Positions 24,340-33,604 of a DNA stretch of 64,000 nt are shown piece by piece. Position 1 is the first letter of the stretch. Every line of letters begins with the position of its first letter. The DNA comes from Dechloromonas hankyongensis (lineage in GTDB: Bacteria; Pseudomonadota; Gammaproteobacteria; Burkholderiales; Rhodocyclaceae). Location: the NCBI RefSeq assembly GCF_022012295.1, contig NZ_JAKLTN010000007.1, forward strand, positions 1 through 64,000, read 5' to 3'. A program made the translations under genes and the position numbers. The notes below the pieces were generated by a model. It had not been told where the DNA came from and ran no database searches. It saw nothing but the letters and a program-made list of their open reading frames with translations.

Positions 24340-25284
24340 ATGAATTCCGCATCCACCTTCCGCCGCCGCGCCTGGGCGGGCGGCCTGCTCCTGGCGCTGG
24401 CCGCCGTCGATCCGGCCGCGGCGGCAAGCCCCGGCAATTTCTGCGGCAGTGCCGCCACCCCGGGCGATCCGGCCGACCTCGACCACGTCATCAGCGACCT
24501 GAGCCTGCAACACGCCGTCGAGCAACCGGCCAGCATGGTGACCTGCGCCAAGGGCTATCTGCTCGAAAAATGCGGCGACCACGAAAACGCCCTGAAGATT
24601 TTCGACAAGTGCATCGCCGCCGGCTACGCCGGGGCCATGATCTGGAAGGCGCTGCTGCTCGAGGACGGCGCCGGCATCGCCCAGGACTCCGTGCAGGCGG
24701 CCGAACTGCTGCATCGGGCTGCGCAGAGCGACGATCCGGCCTATGCGGCGATCGGCAAGATGCACTACGCCACGGCGCTCCACCTCGGGCGCGGCGTGCC
24801 CAAGGACGAGGCCGCCGCCCGGCAATGGTTCCAGGCCGCCGCCGCACAAGGCAGCGAAGAAGCCAAGGAATTCCTGAAGACCGGCTACCACACCGGCCAC
24901 CGGGAGTTGAACGGCATGGGTGCCGGCACCCCGACCGCCGCCGCGCTGGCCGGCCCGCCGACCGGCGACAACGCCAGCCTGCCGCGGCCGAAGGCGGAGG
25001 CTACCCCGGCCGGCGAGGCGGTGACGGCCGTCCGCCTTGCCCATGCCACGGCGCCGACACCAGCGCCTATGCCGGAAACCGCCCCGCCGCCGGCCGCCGA
25101 CCCGGCACCGCCGGAGGCCGACATCCAGGGCCAGCGGCTGGAACGCCGTGCCGCCTTGCCGCCGCCGGCTGTTCCGCCGGCTTCGCTCGGCGTCGGCCTA
25201 CTCCTGCTCGTCAGCTTTGCCGCCGGCATCCTGCGCCAGCGGCGGAGCGCCCGCTCGGGCCAGGCCGCCCTCTCCTTCCGTTGA
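24340..25284 (+). CDS. Exported Sel1-repeat protein with C-terminal membrane anchor
   Basis: A 314-residue protein. Signal peptide about 1-30 (RRRAWAGGLLLALAAV, AAA). A cysteine-bearing N-terminal section (CGSAAT...VTCAKGYLLEKCGDHENALKIFDKC) leads into Sel1-like repeats (AGAMIWKALLLEDGAGIAQDS.QAAELLHRAA; ALHLGRGVPKDEAAARQWFQAAAAQGS) at roughly 95-180, helical hairpins used for protein binding. A Pro/Ala-rich segment (about 195-278) precedes a TM helix (281-299) and a basic tail RQRRSARSG. So it is a periplasmic scaffold held in the inner membrane. It lies 23 nt upstream of the ExbB-like gene and is probably co-transcribed with the motor pair. Confidence 0.75.
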   Translation: MNSASTFRRRAWAGGLLLALAAVDPAAAASPGNFCGSAATPGDPADLDHVISDLSLQHAVEQPASMVTCAKGYLLEKCGDHENALKIFDKCIAAGYAGAMIWKALLLEDGAGIAQDSVQAAELLHRAAQSDDPAYAAIGKMHYATALHLGRGVPKDEAAARQWFQAAAAQGSEEAKEFLKTGYHTGHRELNGMGAGTPTAAALAGPPTGDNASLPRPKAEATPAGEAVTAVRLAHATAPTPAPMPETAPPPAADPAPPEADIQGQRLERRAALPPPAVPPASLGVGLLLLVSFAAGILRQRRSARSGQAALSFR

Positions 25285-25307
25285 TCTTTTCCTGACTGCC
25301 AACGCCC

Positions 25308-25820
25308 ATGAATCCCACCTTCGCCCCGCCCCTCGGCCATTCGCTGGAAAGCTTGATGTACGGCCTCAGCCAGCTGTTCCTGATTCCCGTCATGCTCGCC
25401 ATCGCCGGGCTCTTCCTGTACGCCTTCTACGCCCTCGGCGCCTTCAGCTGGCAGGCCGTGCAACGCCGCCGCGGGCAGCCGGAAGCGTTCGAACTGCTCG
25501 CCCTGCAGCGCGCCGCGCCGCATCTGAGCAGCGCCGACCTGGAAGCCGAGGCAGTGACCCGGCTGGAAGTGGTGCGCATCGTCACCCGGGTCGCTCCCAT
25601 GCTCGGCCTGGTCGCCACCATGATTCCCATGGGGCCTGCCCTCAAGGCCCTTGGCGACGGCCAGTTGAGCGACATCGCCAACAGCCTGATGCAGGCCTTC
25701 TCGGCGGTCATCCTGGCGCTTATCGCGTCGGCCATCACCTACGCCATCGCCCACGTCCGCCGCCGCTGGTACGCCAGCGACCTGATGCTGGCCGAGCAGG
25801 ATGCCGGAGTCCAGCCATGA
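25308..25820 (+). CDS. MotA/TolQ/ExbB-type proton channel subunit
   Basis: A 170-residue inner-membrane protein with three hydrophobic helices (about 15-45, 91-116, 126-150). The second and third match the ExbB/TolQ channel core: TRVAPMLGLVATMIPMGPAL corresponds to the TAPLLGLLGT-type motif, and NSLMQAFSAVILALIASAITYAIAHVRRRW to the last helix and basic exit. It is shorter than ExbB (about 240), lacking most of the cytoplasmic loop. It forms a stop/start overlap (4 nt) with a DUF2149 gene that has an ExbD-like membrane Asp. Together they are a predicted ion-driven stator complex. Its energised partner is unknown; no TonB or chelatase gene is adjacent. Confidence 0.85.
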   Translation: MNPTFAPPLGHSLESLMYGLSQLFLIPVMLAIAGLFLYAFYALGAFSWQAVQRRRGQPEAFELLALQRAAPHLSSADLEAEAVTRLEVVRIVTRVAPMLGLVATMIPMGPALKALGDGQLSDIANSLMQAFSAVILALIASAITYAIAHVRRRWYASDLMLAEQDAGVQP

Positions 25821-26128
25821 GGCTCAAACTGCACGACGATTCCGAAGCCGACGATCCGATCCTGTCGGTGGTCAATCTGATCGACGTCTTCCTGGTCATC
25901 ATCGCCGCCCTGCTGCTGAGCATCGCCAACAATCCGCTCAATCCCTTCACCCGCGACAAGATCACGCTGATCCGCAATGCCGGGCAACCAAATATGGAAA
26001 TCGTCACCAAGGACGGGGCGACCATCCAGCGCTTCCAGGCGGCGGGCACCGCCGGCCAGGGCAAGGGCGTCAAGGCCGGCGTCGCCTACCGGATGGCGGA
26101 CGGCTCGCTGGTGTACGTACCGGAATAG
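25817..26128 (+). CDS. DUF2149 protein, ExbD/TolR-like stator partner
   Basis: A 103-residue protein of family DUF2149. One TM helix (about 15-37) reads LSVVNLIDVFLVIIAALLLS; its Asp23 sits where ExbD, TolR and MotB carry the proton-translocating Asp (compare ..VDVMLVLL..). After the helix, NNPLNPFTRDKITLIRNAG starts a small periplasmic domain ending MADGSLVYVPE. Its ATG overlaps the stop of the ExbB-like gene, which supports a fixed-ratio complex. DUF2149/ExbB-like pairs are known beside CobN-type chelatase and TonB receptor genes (the hmu-type clusters); those genes are absent here. Confidence 0.85.
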   Translation: MRLKLHDDSEADDPILSVVNLIDVFLVIIAALLLSIANNPLNPFTRDKITLIRNAGQPNMEIVTKDGATIQRFQAAGTAGQGKGVKAGVAYRMADGSLVYVPE

Positions 26129-26230
26129 CCCGCACGCCGGCCGCCGCGGAGCCCGAGCCACACGTCGGGCAATATTCCCGGCGCTTTTGCGGCATGCTTC
26201 GTACCTTTCGACAGCTTCCCCGGTTTGCCC

Positions 26231-27631
26231 ATGCTCGCCGCCCCTTACCAGCGCCCCCTTGATCTCAAGCGCCATCTCCTCGTCCGGGTCGGCCTTTTCG
26301 CCCTGTTCGTGCTGTTCCTGGGCGCTACCGTCACCCTGCTCGAAACCCGTTACCGGGTGCGCGAAGACATCCAGCGCACCGGCTTCACCATCCGCCAGCT
26401 GATCACCGACGAAATCCGGCGCAACAGCCTGTCCTACAACCGGACGCTCGGCGATATCGGGCTCGACCTGGACGTGGTGAAACCCATCGGCCAGCAACTC
26501 AATTTCTGCATCGGGCTCACCGACATCTATGACCATGTCGTCGACCGCCAATGCTTCGCCCGGGCGACCGCAGTGCCGGAAGCGCTCCAGGACGTCATGC
26601 GCTGGGTGATCGGCGGCGATGCGGTGTATTACGGCAGCGTCGGCCAATATCCCGGCATCACGGTCGGCGAACTGCTGGTCACGCCCAATTACGGCAGCGA
26701 AGTGCTGGAACTGGCGAAAAAGCTGGGCAACCTGCTGGCGGTCAGCGTCCTGATCCTGTTCCTCAGCTTCTTTGTCTATCGCCCGGTGCGCAATGCCCTG
26801 GCGCCTTCGGCCGCCATCCTGAACACCCTGAGCCGCATGGAGCAAGGCGATCTCGCCGCCCGCATGCCGGCCTTCGCGCTGATCGAACTGAACCATATCG
26901 GCCAGGGCTTCAATCACCTGGCCGACCGCCTGGAAGGCACCATCCGCAGCCAGCAGCGCCTCGCCCACCGGCTGCTGTCGGCGCGCGAAGAGGAACGCCA
27001 GCACCTGGCGCGCGAACTCCACGACGAATTCGGCCAGTACCTTGCCTCGTTGAGCGCCGAGGCGGCCTTCGCCCGCGAACTGGCCGATGAAGGCGTGCCC
27101 GAACTACGCCCCTGCGCCGACTCCATTAGCAAGACCACCGAGCACATGATGGAAGTCCTGCAGCAGATCCTGCACCGCCTGCGCCCGATCGGCCTTGAGG
27201 AATTCGGGCTCGGCCCCAGCCTGCAGGAATTGATTGACGGCTGGAATCGACGCAGCCGCGACACCCGCTTCACCTACACCGCCGACGCTGATCTCGACGG
27301 CCTGCCCGACGACATCAACGTCAGCGTCTATCGCATCATCCAGGAGGCGGTCACCAATGCCGTCCGTCACGGCCAGCCCGAGCATGTCGCGGTCACGCTG
27401 CAACGCGGGCCGGCCGGCCTCGCCCTGGAAATCCGCGATGACGGCCAGGGCAGCCCGCCGCCGGACAGCGCCGGCAAGCCGGCCGGCTTCGGCCGCCTGG
27501 GCATGGAGGAACGGGTGCTGGCCCTGGGCGGCAGCCTCGACATCCGCCCGGCGCCTGGACGGGGAACACTAGTCAGCGTCCGTTTCCCGCTGCCCGGACT
27601 GGGCGCGACCACCGAAGGAGTACTCGCATGA
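26231..27631 (+). CDS. NarX/UhpB-type sensor histidine kinase (HisKA_3)
   Basis: A 466-residue kinase. TM1 about 17-38; a periplasmic sensor (40-165) with two cysteines (C93, C108) around GLTDIYDHVVDRQC; TM2 about 166-183; HAMP; a HisKA_3 dimerisation helix with H264 (REEERQHLARELHDEFGQYL); and a HATPase_c with YRIIQEAVTNAVRHGQ, DDGQG and GFGRLGMEERVLALGG. This is the kinase type that pairs with NarL-like regulators. Translation begins at ATG 26231; a TTG two codons earlier is the only alternative. The stop overlaps the regulator ATG by 4 nt. The signal is not predictable; paired periplasmic Cys could give redox sensitivity. Confidence 0.9.
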   Translation: MLAAPYQRPLDLKRHLLVRVGLFALFVLFLGATVTLLETRYRVREDIQRTGFTIRQLITDEIRRNSLSYNRTLGDIGLDLDVVKPIGQQLNFCIGLTDIYDHVVDRQCFARATAVPEALQDVMRWVIGGDAVYYGSVGQYPGITVGELLVTPNYGSEVLELAKKLGNLLAVSVLILFLSFFVYRPVRNALAPSAAILNTLSRMEQGDLAARMPAFALIELNHIGQGFNHLADRLEGTIRSQQRLAHRLLSAREEERQHLARELHDEFGQYLASLSAEAAFARELADEGVPELRPCADSISKTTEHMMEVLQQILHRLRPIGLEEFGLGPSLQELIDGWNRRSRDTRFTYTADADLDGLPDDINVSVYRIIQEAVTNAVRHGQPEHVAVTLQRGPAGLALEIRDDGQGSPPPDSAGKPAGFGRLGMEERVLALGGSLDIRPAPGRGTLVSVRFPLPGLGATTEGVLA

Positions 27632-28257
27632 TCCGCATCCTGCTCGTCGATGACCACGCCGTCGTCCGCGAGGGCTATCGCCGCCTGCTCGAACGGCGCG
27701 CCGACCTGCACATCGAGGCCGAAGCCGCCTCCGCCGAGGAAGCCCTGCAACGGCTGCGCGAAATCGAGACTGACCTGATCATCCTCGATCTGTCGCTGCC
27801 CAACATGGGTGGCATCGAACTGACCCGGCGCATCCTGCAGCGCCAGCCCGACGCCCGCATCCTCGCCTTCAGCATGCACCGCGACCCGCTGTTCGCCGCC
27901 CAGGCCATCCGCGCCGGCGCCCTCGGCTACGTGACCAAGAGCAGCGGCACGGAAGTGCTGATCCAGGCAGTGTACAAGGTGGCCCGCCGCGAAAAGGTGT
28001 TGAGCCCGGACATCGCGCCGGAAATGGCCCTGAGCCTGCTACAGGGGGAAAGCAACCCGGCCGAGGAACTCAGCCCGCGCGAATTCGAAATCCTGCGCCT
28101 GCTGCTCGATGGCCTCGGCGTCGAGGAAATCGGCAACATCCTCAACATCAGCCCGAAGACCGTGCAGAACGGCCACTACCAGATCAAGGCCAAGCTCGGC
28201 GTGAAGACCGATATCGAACTGGCCCGCCTGGCCATGAAACTCAAGCTGATCGATTAG
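27628..28257 (+). CDS. NarL/LuxR-family response regulator
   Basis: A 209-residue regulator. Receiver with DDH at 8-10, D54 (LIILDLSLPNMGG), Lys of VTKSSG; LuxR-type helix-turn-helix (about 145-200) with LSPREFEILRLLLDGLGVEEIGNILNISPKTVQNGHYQIKAKLGV. The Val-Gln-Asn at the recognition helix is a slight departure from the usual TVK.H pattern. It is coupled to the kinase by a 4-nt overlap. A large nested palindrome 78 nt past its stop may be a 3' structure or an operator for the next gene. Confidence 0.92.
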   Translation: MIRILLVDDHAVVREGYRRLLERRADLHIEAEAASAEEALQRLREIETDLIILDLSLPNMGGIELTRRILQRQPDARILAFSMHRDPLFAAQAIRAGALGYVTKSSGTEVLIQAVYKVARREKVLSPDIAPEMALSLLQGESNPAEELSPREFEILRLLLDGLGVEEIGNILNISPKTVQNGHYQIKAKLGVKTDIELARLAMKLKLID

Positions 28258-28334
28258 GGGTCTGGCTGCCGGCGGCGGGCTGTGCAACGTCGGTCCGCCT
28301 CCCATGGAATGGCGGGCATTTTGCCCTGTGCCGC

Positions 28335-28378
28335 GATTGAGGCCGATGCAAAAATCATTTTTGCAGCAACCCTCAATC
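28335..28378. repeat. Nested perfect palindrome upstream of the SRPBCC gene
   Basis: Two perfect 8-bp inverted repeats, one inside the other. The outer arms are GATTGAGG (28335-28342) and CCTCAATC (28371-28378). The inner arms are TGCAAAAA (28347-28354) and TTTTTGCA (28358-28365) around a 3-nt loop. Short unpaired gaps (4 and 5 nt) separate the two stems. It ends 16 nt before the SRPBCC ATG, overlapping the expected leader. It could be a regulator site, an mRNA structure masking translation, or a small inserted repeat. Confidence 0.7.
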
Positions 28379-28394
28379 CACACCGGAGCAACAC

Positions 28395-28817
28395 ATGCAC
28401 ACCAAGCAAGCCATCACCAAAAAACTGAATGTCCCCACCGACAAGGCGTGGCAGGCCATCCGCGGCATCGACCGGCTCGACGTCTGGTTCCCGATCATCA
28501 ACACCTGCCGGGTCGACGGCACAGGCGTCGGCGCGCATCGCCACATGACGCTGGAAGGCGGCAAGATCACCGACCTGATCGAAGAGGTCAGCGACGCCGA
28601 CCAACGCCTGGTCTATCTGCGCACGGAATCGCCGTTCCCGGTCACGCACTACCGGGGCACCGTGGAAGTCTTCGACTCCTACGATGCGCAGGCCGTCGTC
28701 ACGTGGACCATCGACTTCGAGTCGTCCCCCGAAGACAGCGCGGCCGTGGCCGATCTGGTCAAGAACGCCATCTCCGACGGCATCGACGGGATGGAGAAGG
28801 ACCTGCTGGCCCATTGA
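28395..28817 (+). CDS. SRPBCC (START/Bet v 1-like) family protein
   Basis: A 140-residue soluble protein of the polyketide-cyclase/SRPBCC fold: KKLNVPTDKAWQAIRGIDRLDVWFP, RHMTLEGGKITDLIEEV, THYRGTVEVFDS, VTWTIDFESSPEDSAAVADLVKNAISDGIDGMEKDL. Such proteins bind hydrophobic ligands in a deep cavity; the ligand here is unknown. SD GGAG lies 8 nt before ATG 28395. It stands alone between a nested palindrome and a strong terminator, so it is a monocistronic unit. Confidence 0.85.
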   Translation: MHTKQAITKKLNVPTDKAWQAIRGIDRLDVWFPIINTCRVDGTGVGAHRHMTLEGGKITDLIEEVSDADQRLVYLRTESPFPVTHYRGTVEVFDSYDAQAVVTWTIDFESSPEDSAAVADLVKNAISDGIDGMEKDLLAH

Positions 28818-28832
28818 GCGGCGACACCGGCC

Positions 28833-28869
28833 TGCTTTCCGGGGCCGCGTGGCACCCGGAAAGCATTTT
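28833..28869 (+). terminator. Rho-independent terminator after the SRPBCC gene
   Basis: A perfect 11-bp stem, TGCTTTCCGGG (28833-28843) and CCCGGAAAGCA (28855-28865), with an 11-nt loop and TTTT directly after it. Confidence 0.85.
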
Positions 28870-28937
28870 CCTACCATGCAATACTGACGGGGTTTCTCTT
28901 CGTTCCCTCCTGGCGCCAACGCTGACAAAAAGAGCAG

Positions 28938-28968
28938 TTGACTTCGAGTGCACTCAAACTTCTAGAGT
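28938..28968 (+). promoter_or_regulatory. MerR-type promoter with 19-bp spacer and dyad operator
   Basis: TTGACT (28938-28943) and TAGAGT (28963-28968) are 19 bp apart, the over-long spacing typical of MerR-controlled promoters. The spacer holds the dyad CGAGTGCACTC, with GAGTGCACTC (28946-28955) forming a perfect 10-bp palindrome, except for flanking bases. It lies 9 nt ahead of the merR ATG, so it should be autoregulated. Confidence 0.75.
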
Positions 28969-28976
28969 CCTTCCCC

Positions 28977-29417
28977 ATGGAATCCTTCCTGACCATCCAC
29001 GACGTGGCCCTGCGCACCGGCCTCACCGCCCACACGCTGCGCTACTACGAACGTATCGGACTGATCGCGCCGGTGGCCCGCGCCACGGGCGGGCAACGTC
29101 GCTATCGCAGCGCCGATCTGGAATGGATTGGATTCCTGATGCGCCTGCGCGCTACCGGCATGTCGATCTCCGGCATGCAGGAATTCGCCAGGCTCCGTAG
29201 CGAGGGGGATGTCACGACGGGGGCTCGCCGGGCAATGCTCGACGAACACCTGGACCAGCTGCTGGCCCAGATCGAAACCCTGCAGCAATCCGCACAGGTG
29301 CTGCAGGCCAAGATCGCGCATTACCGGCAGGTCGAACACTCCCTCGCGCATGACCAGCCAGCAGAAGGGAAAGCACATGCCGCAAGAACGTTACGCCAGA
29401 GGGCTCGCCAAACTTGA
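28977..29417 (+). CDS. MerR-family transcription regulator
   Basis: A 146-residue regulator: winged helix at the N-terminus (FLTIHDVALRTGLTAHTLRYYERIGLI, then GGQRRYRSADLEWIGFLMRLRATGMSI) and a long dimerisation coiled coil (LDEHLDQLLAQIETLQQSAQVLQAKIAHYR). There is no cysteine in the protein, so it is not a metal or thiol sensor of the CueR/NmlR kind; the effector is unknown. Start ATG 28977 is directly behind the 19-bp-spaced promoter. The coding region overlaps the next gene by 41 nt, so the two are expressed together. Confidence 0.92.
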   Translation: MESFLTIHDVALRTGLTAHTLRYYERIGLIAPVARATGGQRRYRSADLEWIGFLMRLRATGMSISGMQEFARLRSEGDVTTGARRAMLDEHLDQLLAQIETLQQSAQVLQAKIAHYRQVEHSLAHDQPAEGKAHAARTLRQRARQT

Positions 29418-29766
29418 AGAAATCGATGGCGAGGCCGGTACCCGGGTCATTGATAGCCTGCACGATATCGCCCCCGATTTCGCGCGCTACCTGATCGAAT
29501 TCCCGTTCGGGGACATCTACTCCCGCCCCGGCCTCGACCTGCGCTCGCGCGAAATCGCCGTGGTCGCCGCCTTGACCGCCATGGGCAATGCGGCGCCGCA
29601 ATTGAAGGTCCATATCGGCGGCGCGCTGAATGTCGGCGTCACACGGGATGAGATCGTCGAGGTCATCATGCAGATGGCCGTCTACGCCGGCTTTCCCGCC
29701 GCCCTGAACGGCCTGTTCGCGGCACGGGAAGTCTTTGCCGCACGCGCCATGGAACATCCGGGCTGA
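29377..29766 (+). CDS. Carboxymuconolactone decarboxylase family protein
   Basis: A 129-residue all-helical protein: MPQERYARGLAKLEEIDGEAG, SRPGLDLRSREIAVVAALTAMGNAAPQLKVHIGGALNVGVTRDEIVEVIMQMAVYAGFPAALNGL. The His in KVHI and the DEI.EV...YAG.P motif define the CMD family. The CxxC pair of AhpD-like peroxidases is missing, so it is the decarboxylase-like or orphan branch, not a thiol peroxidase. It is the target gene of the overlapping merR; linked MerR-CMD pairs are widely seen. SD AAGGGAA precedes ATG 29377. Confidence 0.88.
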   Translation: MPQERYARGLAKLEEIDGEAGTRVIDSLHDIAPDFARYLIEFPFGDIYSRPGLDLRSREIAVVAALTAMGNAAPQLKVHIGGALNVGVTRDEIVEVIMQMAVYAGFPAALNGLFAAREVFAARAMEHPG

Positions 29767-29797
29767 TCACCGGCGAACTCGCCTGTCCCTCGAACAA

Positions 29798-29823
29798 GGC
29801 GATCCGGACTTTTCCGGATTGCC
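29798..29823. terminator. Hairpin between convergent CMD and nosR-like genes
   Basis: Stem GGCGATCCGGA (29798-29808), loop CTTT, stem TCCGGATTGCC (29813-29823), with one G-T pair. No U-tract follows on either strand, so intrinsic termination is weak, but its place between two convergent gene ends suits a 3'-end structure. Confidence 0.45.
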
Positions 29824-29864
29824 GGCAGGATGATCAGAGCCAGCCGCAGCCGGCCCTGATTCCA

Positions 29865-32021
29865 TCAAGCGCCCTGGACCTTGGGTACCAGCACCTTGCC
29901 CTTCTTTTCGTAGAGCATGACCGGAACGCAGCGCTGTGCGTCGTGAAAGACGCCGACGCAATCCAGGCACTGGAAGCAGGCGTCGTAGCGGATTTCACCG
30001 CTCGGCTCGATGGCGTCGTAGTTGCAGACCACCTTGCAACGCTGGCAAGGTTTGCCGCATTCGCTGCGCCGGGTCAGCCAGTCCGGACGCCGCAGCTTGC
30101 CGCCGAGCGACATCACGGCGCCGAGTGGGCAGATGAAGCGGCAGAAGAACTTGTAGTAGAACGCACCAGCAGCCAGCAACAGCAGGGCGTAGGCGACGTA
30201 GGGCCAGCCGCGGTTGAAGGCGACTGTGATGCTGGTCTTGAACGGTTCGACTTCGTTCAGGCTGACACCCACTTCGGGTGCGAAGAAGGCGGCGAGGAGC
30301 AGCGCGGCCAGCACGGCATAGCGCCCCCATTCGAGCCGCTTGGCTAGCTTTGGCCTGATATTCAGTTGCGGGAAGCGCAGCTTGCGCGCAACCAGCCCGA
30401 TAAATTCCTGCAACGCGCCGAACGGGCAGAGCCAGCCGCAGAAGGTGCCGCGCCCCCAGGCGATGAAGCTGACCAGCGTAAAGCCGATCAGCAGCAGGGA
30501 CACCGGATCGTACAGATAGGCGCTGAAGCCCAGACCCGATTTCAGGGTCTTGACCGCCCCGGTGATCTGCACGATGGACAACTGGCCCTGGGCGTACCAG
30601 CCGAGATAACCCAGCGTGTAGGCCAGGAAAGCCAGACGGAAATTACGCAAGCGCCGTGGATTGACCGATATCCAGCGCGGCTTGGCCAGCACTACGCTCA
30701 GCATCAGCAGCGACAGGCTGATGATGGCCAGATCCGGCCAGCGGCTTTTCCAGGCGAGCAGCCATTCGGGCAGCGGTTTCGGCGGATAGACGAACAACTG
30801 GCTCGGCGGCTGGTAGGCCAGCTTGACCTGCTGGTGGGTCAGGGTCGGCAGAATCATTCCCTTGGCCCGGGTTACGGTCAGGACGATGTCCAGCGCCTGG
30901 GCGGGATCGATATTGGCATCGGCCGCCACGCCGAACAGGCGCGATGAATTCAGTTCCGGCGCACCGGCGATGCCGACCGGATCGAAGCCCTGGTCACGAA
31001 AGTCGAGGAAACCACCGTCCTGCGCCATGGCGACGCGGGGCGACTGGGTGCCCGGCGTGAAATCGTCATCGACAATCCGGAAACGGCCGGCCGACGCGAT
31101 CCACCACAGGTGCCGGTTGTCGAAATTGCGCTCCATGGCCGCCTGGTATTGCTCGTCCCCGAGGATGGCGCGGCCGATGGTCGGCGCATTGAGATAGGCG
31201 ACGTACAGGTCCACGTAAAGCTCGTCGGGATGGGCCAGCGCTTCCTCATCGGCGTTGGCTCCCTCGGTGCCGGCAAACAGTTTTTCGACGTCCCGGTTGC
31301 TCAGGCGCAGCCGGCCGACCATGCCGCGGTCGAGCATCTGGGCAAAGCTCGGCCGCTCGAAGACCTCAGGCAGCGGCTTGCCCGGCGGGCCGCGTTTTGT
31401 GCGGTCGGCAAAACCCAGCCTGGCGCGAGCGACCTCCAGGGCCGAAGTCAGCACGGTCTGGTGGATGATGCGCACCGAGGTGGTGGCCTTGGAAATGCCG
31501 TCCAGCGTGGCATGCGTGCCGCGGTTGGCGGTCATGCCGGTATGGTTGCGCGCGGCATCCAGGGCGATGACGAAGGGCTGGTTGATGCTTTTGCCGGCGT
31601 ATTGCGCGATGAACTCGCGGAGCGGCGTATCGCCCAGTCCGCCGAGATCGCGGAAGGTGAATACCGGCTCGCGCTGCTGCAGGATTTCCACCCCCATGAA
31701 GTTGCCCTTGCGGTCGATGGTGATCAGGAAATTCATCGGCGACCCTTCGAATCCGGGTAGCGGTGCAATATCGATCGATTCGAAGGCATAGGCGACCGGT
31801 CCGACTTCCTTCTCCAGCGAACTGGTCACCGGCCAGGCCGGAACGTCGGTGAGCTTTTCCTCCACCTGATAGGGCACGCCGAAACGGCGCTGTATCTCGT
31901 CCCGGCTCAGGGTGCCGGCCCGAGCGGACTGCAGGGCGAGCAATTCCACGGCGAGGAGCAGAAGGATGCGAAAGAGTGGCCAATTTACCCATGAAGAAGG
32001 GGCAAAAGAGCAAGGCGGCAT
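29865..32021 (-). CDS. nosR: NosR/NirI-family polyferredoxin membrane flavoprotein
   Basis: A 718-residue membrane protein. An N-terminal hydrophobic segment (about 15-35) leads to a large periplasmic FMN-binding domain with the covalent-flavin motif region ISKATTSVRIIHQTVL (about 190). TM helices cover about 400-630, with two cytoplasmic Cys motifs CGWLCPFGALQEF and CRFICPLGAVMS. The C-terminus carries two ferredoxin-like sets, CGKPCQRCKVVC and CFQCLDCVGVFHDAQRC, matching NosR. NosR proteins supply electrons to or activate nitrous oxide reductase; NirI does so for nitrite reductase. No nosZ or nir gene is adjacent, so the partner lies elsewhere. ATG 32021 follows GGAG by 7 nt; upstream in-frame codons are not likely used. 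Confidence 0.85.
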   Translation of the reverse strand: MPPCSFAPSSWVNWPLFRILLLLAVELLALQSARAGTLSRDEIQRRFGVPYQVEEKLTDVPAWPVTSSLEKEVGPVAYAFESIDIAPLPGFEGSPMNFLITIDRKGNFMGVEILQQREPVFTFRDLGGLGDTPLREFIAQYAGKSINQPFVIALDAARNHTGMTANRGTHATLDGISKATTSVRIIHQTVLTSALEVARARLGFADRTKRGPPGKPLPEVFERPSFAQMLDRGMVGRLRLSNRDVEKLFAGTEGANADEEALAHPDELYVDLYVAYLNAPTIGRAILGDEQYQAAMERNFDNRHLWWIASAGRFRIVDDDFTPGTQSPRVAMAQDGGFLDFRDQGFDPVGIAGAPELNSSRLFGVAADANIDPAQALDIVLTVTRAKGMILPTLTHQQVKLAYQPPSQLFVYPPKPLPEWLLAWKSRWPDLAIISLSLLMLSVVLAKPRWISVNPRRLRNFRLAFLAYTLGYLGWYAQGQLSIVQITGAVKTLKSGLGFSAYLYDPVSLLLIGFTLVSFIAWGRGTFCGWLCPFGALQEFIGLVARKLRFPQLNIRPKLAKRLEWGRYAVLAALLLAAFFAPEVGVSLNEVEPFKTSITVAFNRGWPYVAYALLLLAAGAFYYKFFCRFICPLGAVMSLGGKLRRPDWLTRRSECGKPCQRCKVVCNYDAIEPSGEIRYDACFQCLDCVGVFHDAQRCVPVMLYEKKGKVLVPKVQGA

Positions 32022-32242
32022 GGTGTTCTCCAGAGTTATCCCATCAGACGGGTTGCCGAGCCATGGTCGCATCGTGCCTTTGCCGTCCCTAGGGCCGCTT
32101 GCACGCCTTTCCGCGGGCAAATTGCACGCCGGGCGTCGCTATTTTCTGTAGGCGGAATCTAACCGCTTGGCCGTCGGACGCTCGATCAGCACGCCAGCGA
32201 ATCACGCTGCCTGCCATTCCCGGGCCGTCCCTGTGCGCGCTC

Positions 32243-32251
32243 TGCTAAAAT
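32243..32251 (+). promoter_or_regulatory. Extended -10 promoter of tyrS
   Basis: TGC followed by TAAAAT (32246-32251), an extended -10, 54 nt before the tyrS ATG. Similar TAAAATC(C/G)GC signals lie before hda (52661) and pcnB (55588). Confidence 0.5.
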
Positions 32252-32305
32252 CGCGGGTCCGAATTTTTGGCACCGGGCCGGTGCCTGCTCCGTGGAGAAA
32301 ACGCA

Positions 32306-33580
<1,275 letters not shown>

Positions 33581-33604
33581 TACCCGAACTCAGCTGCCAA
33601 ACAA

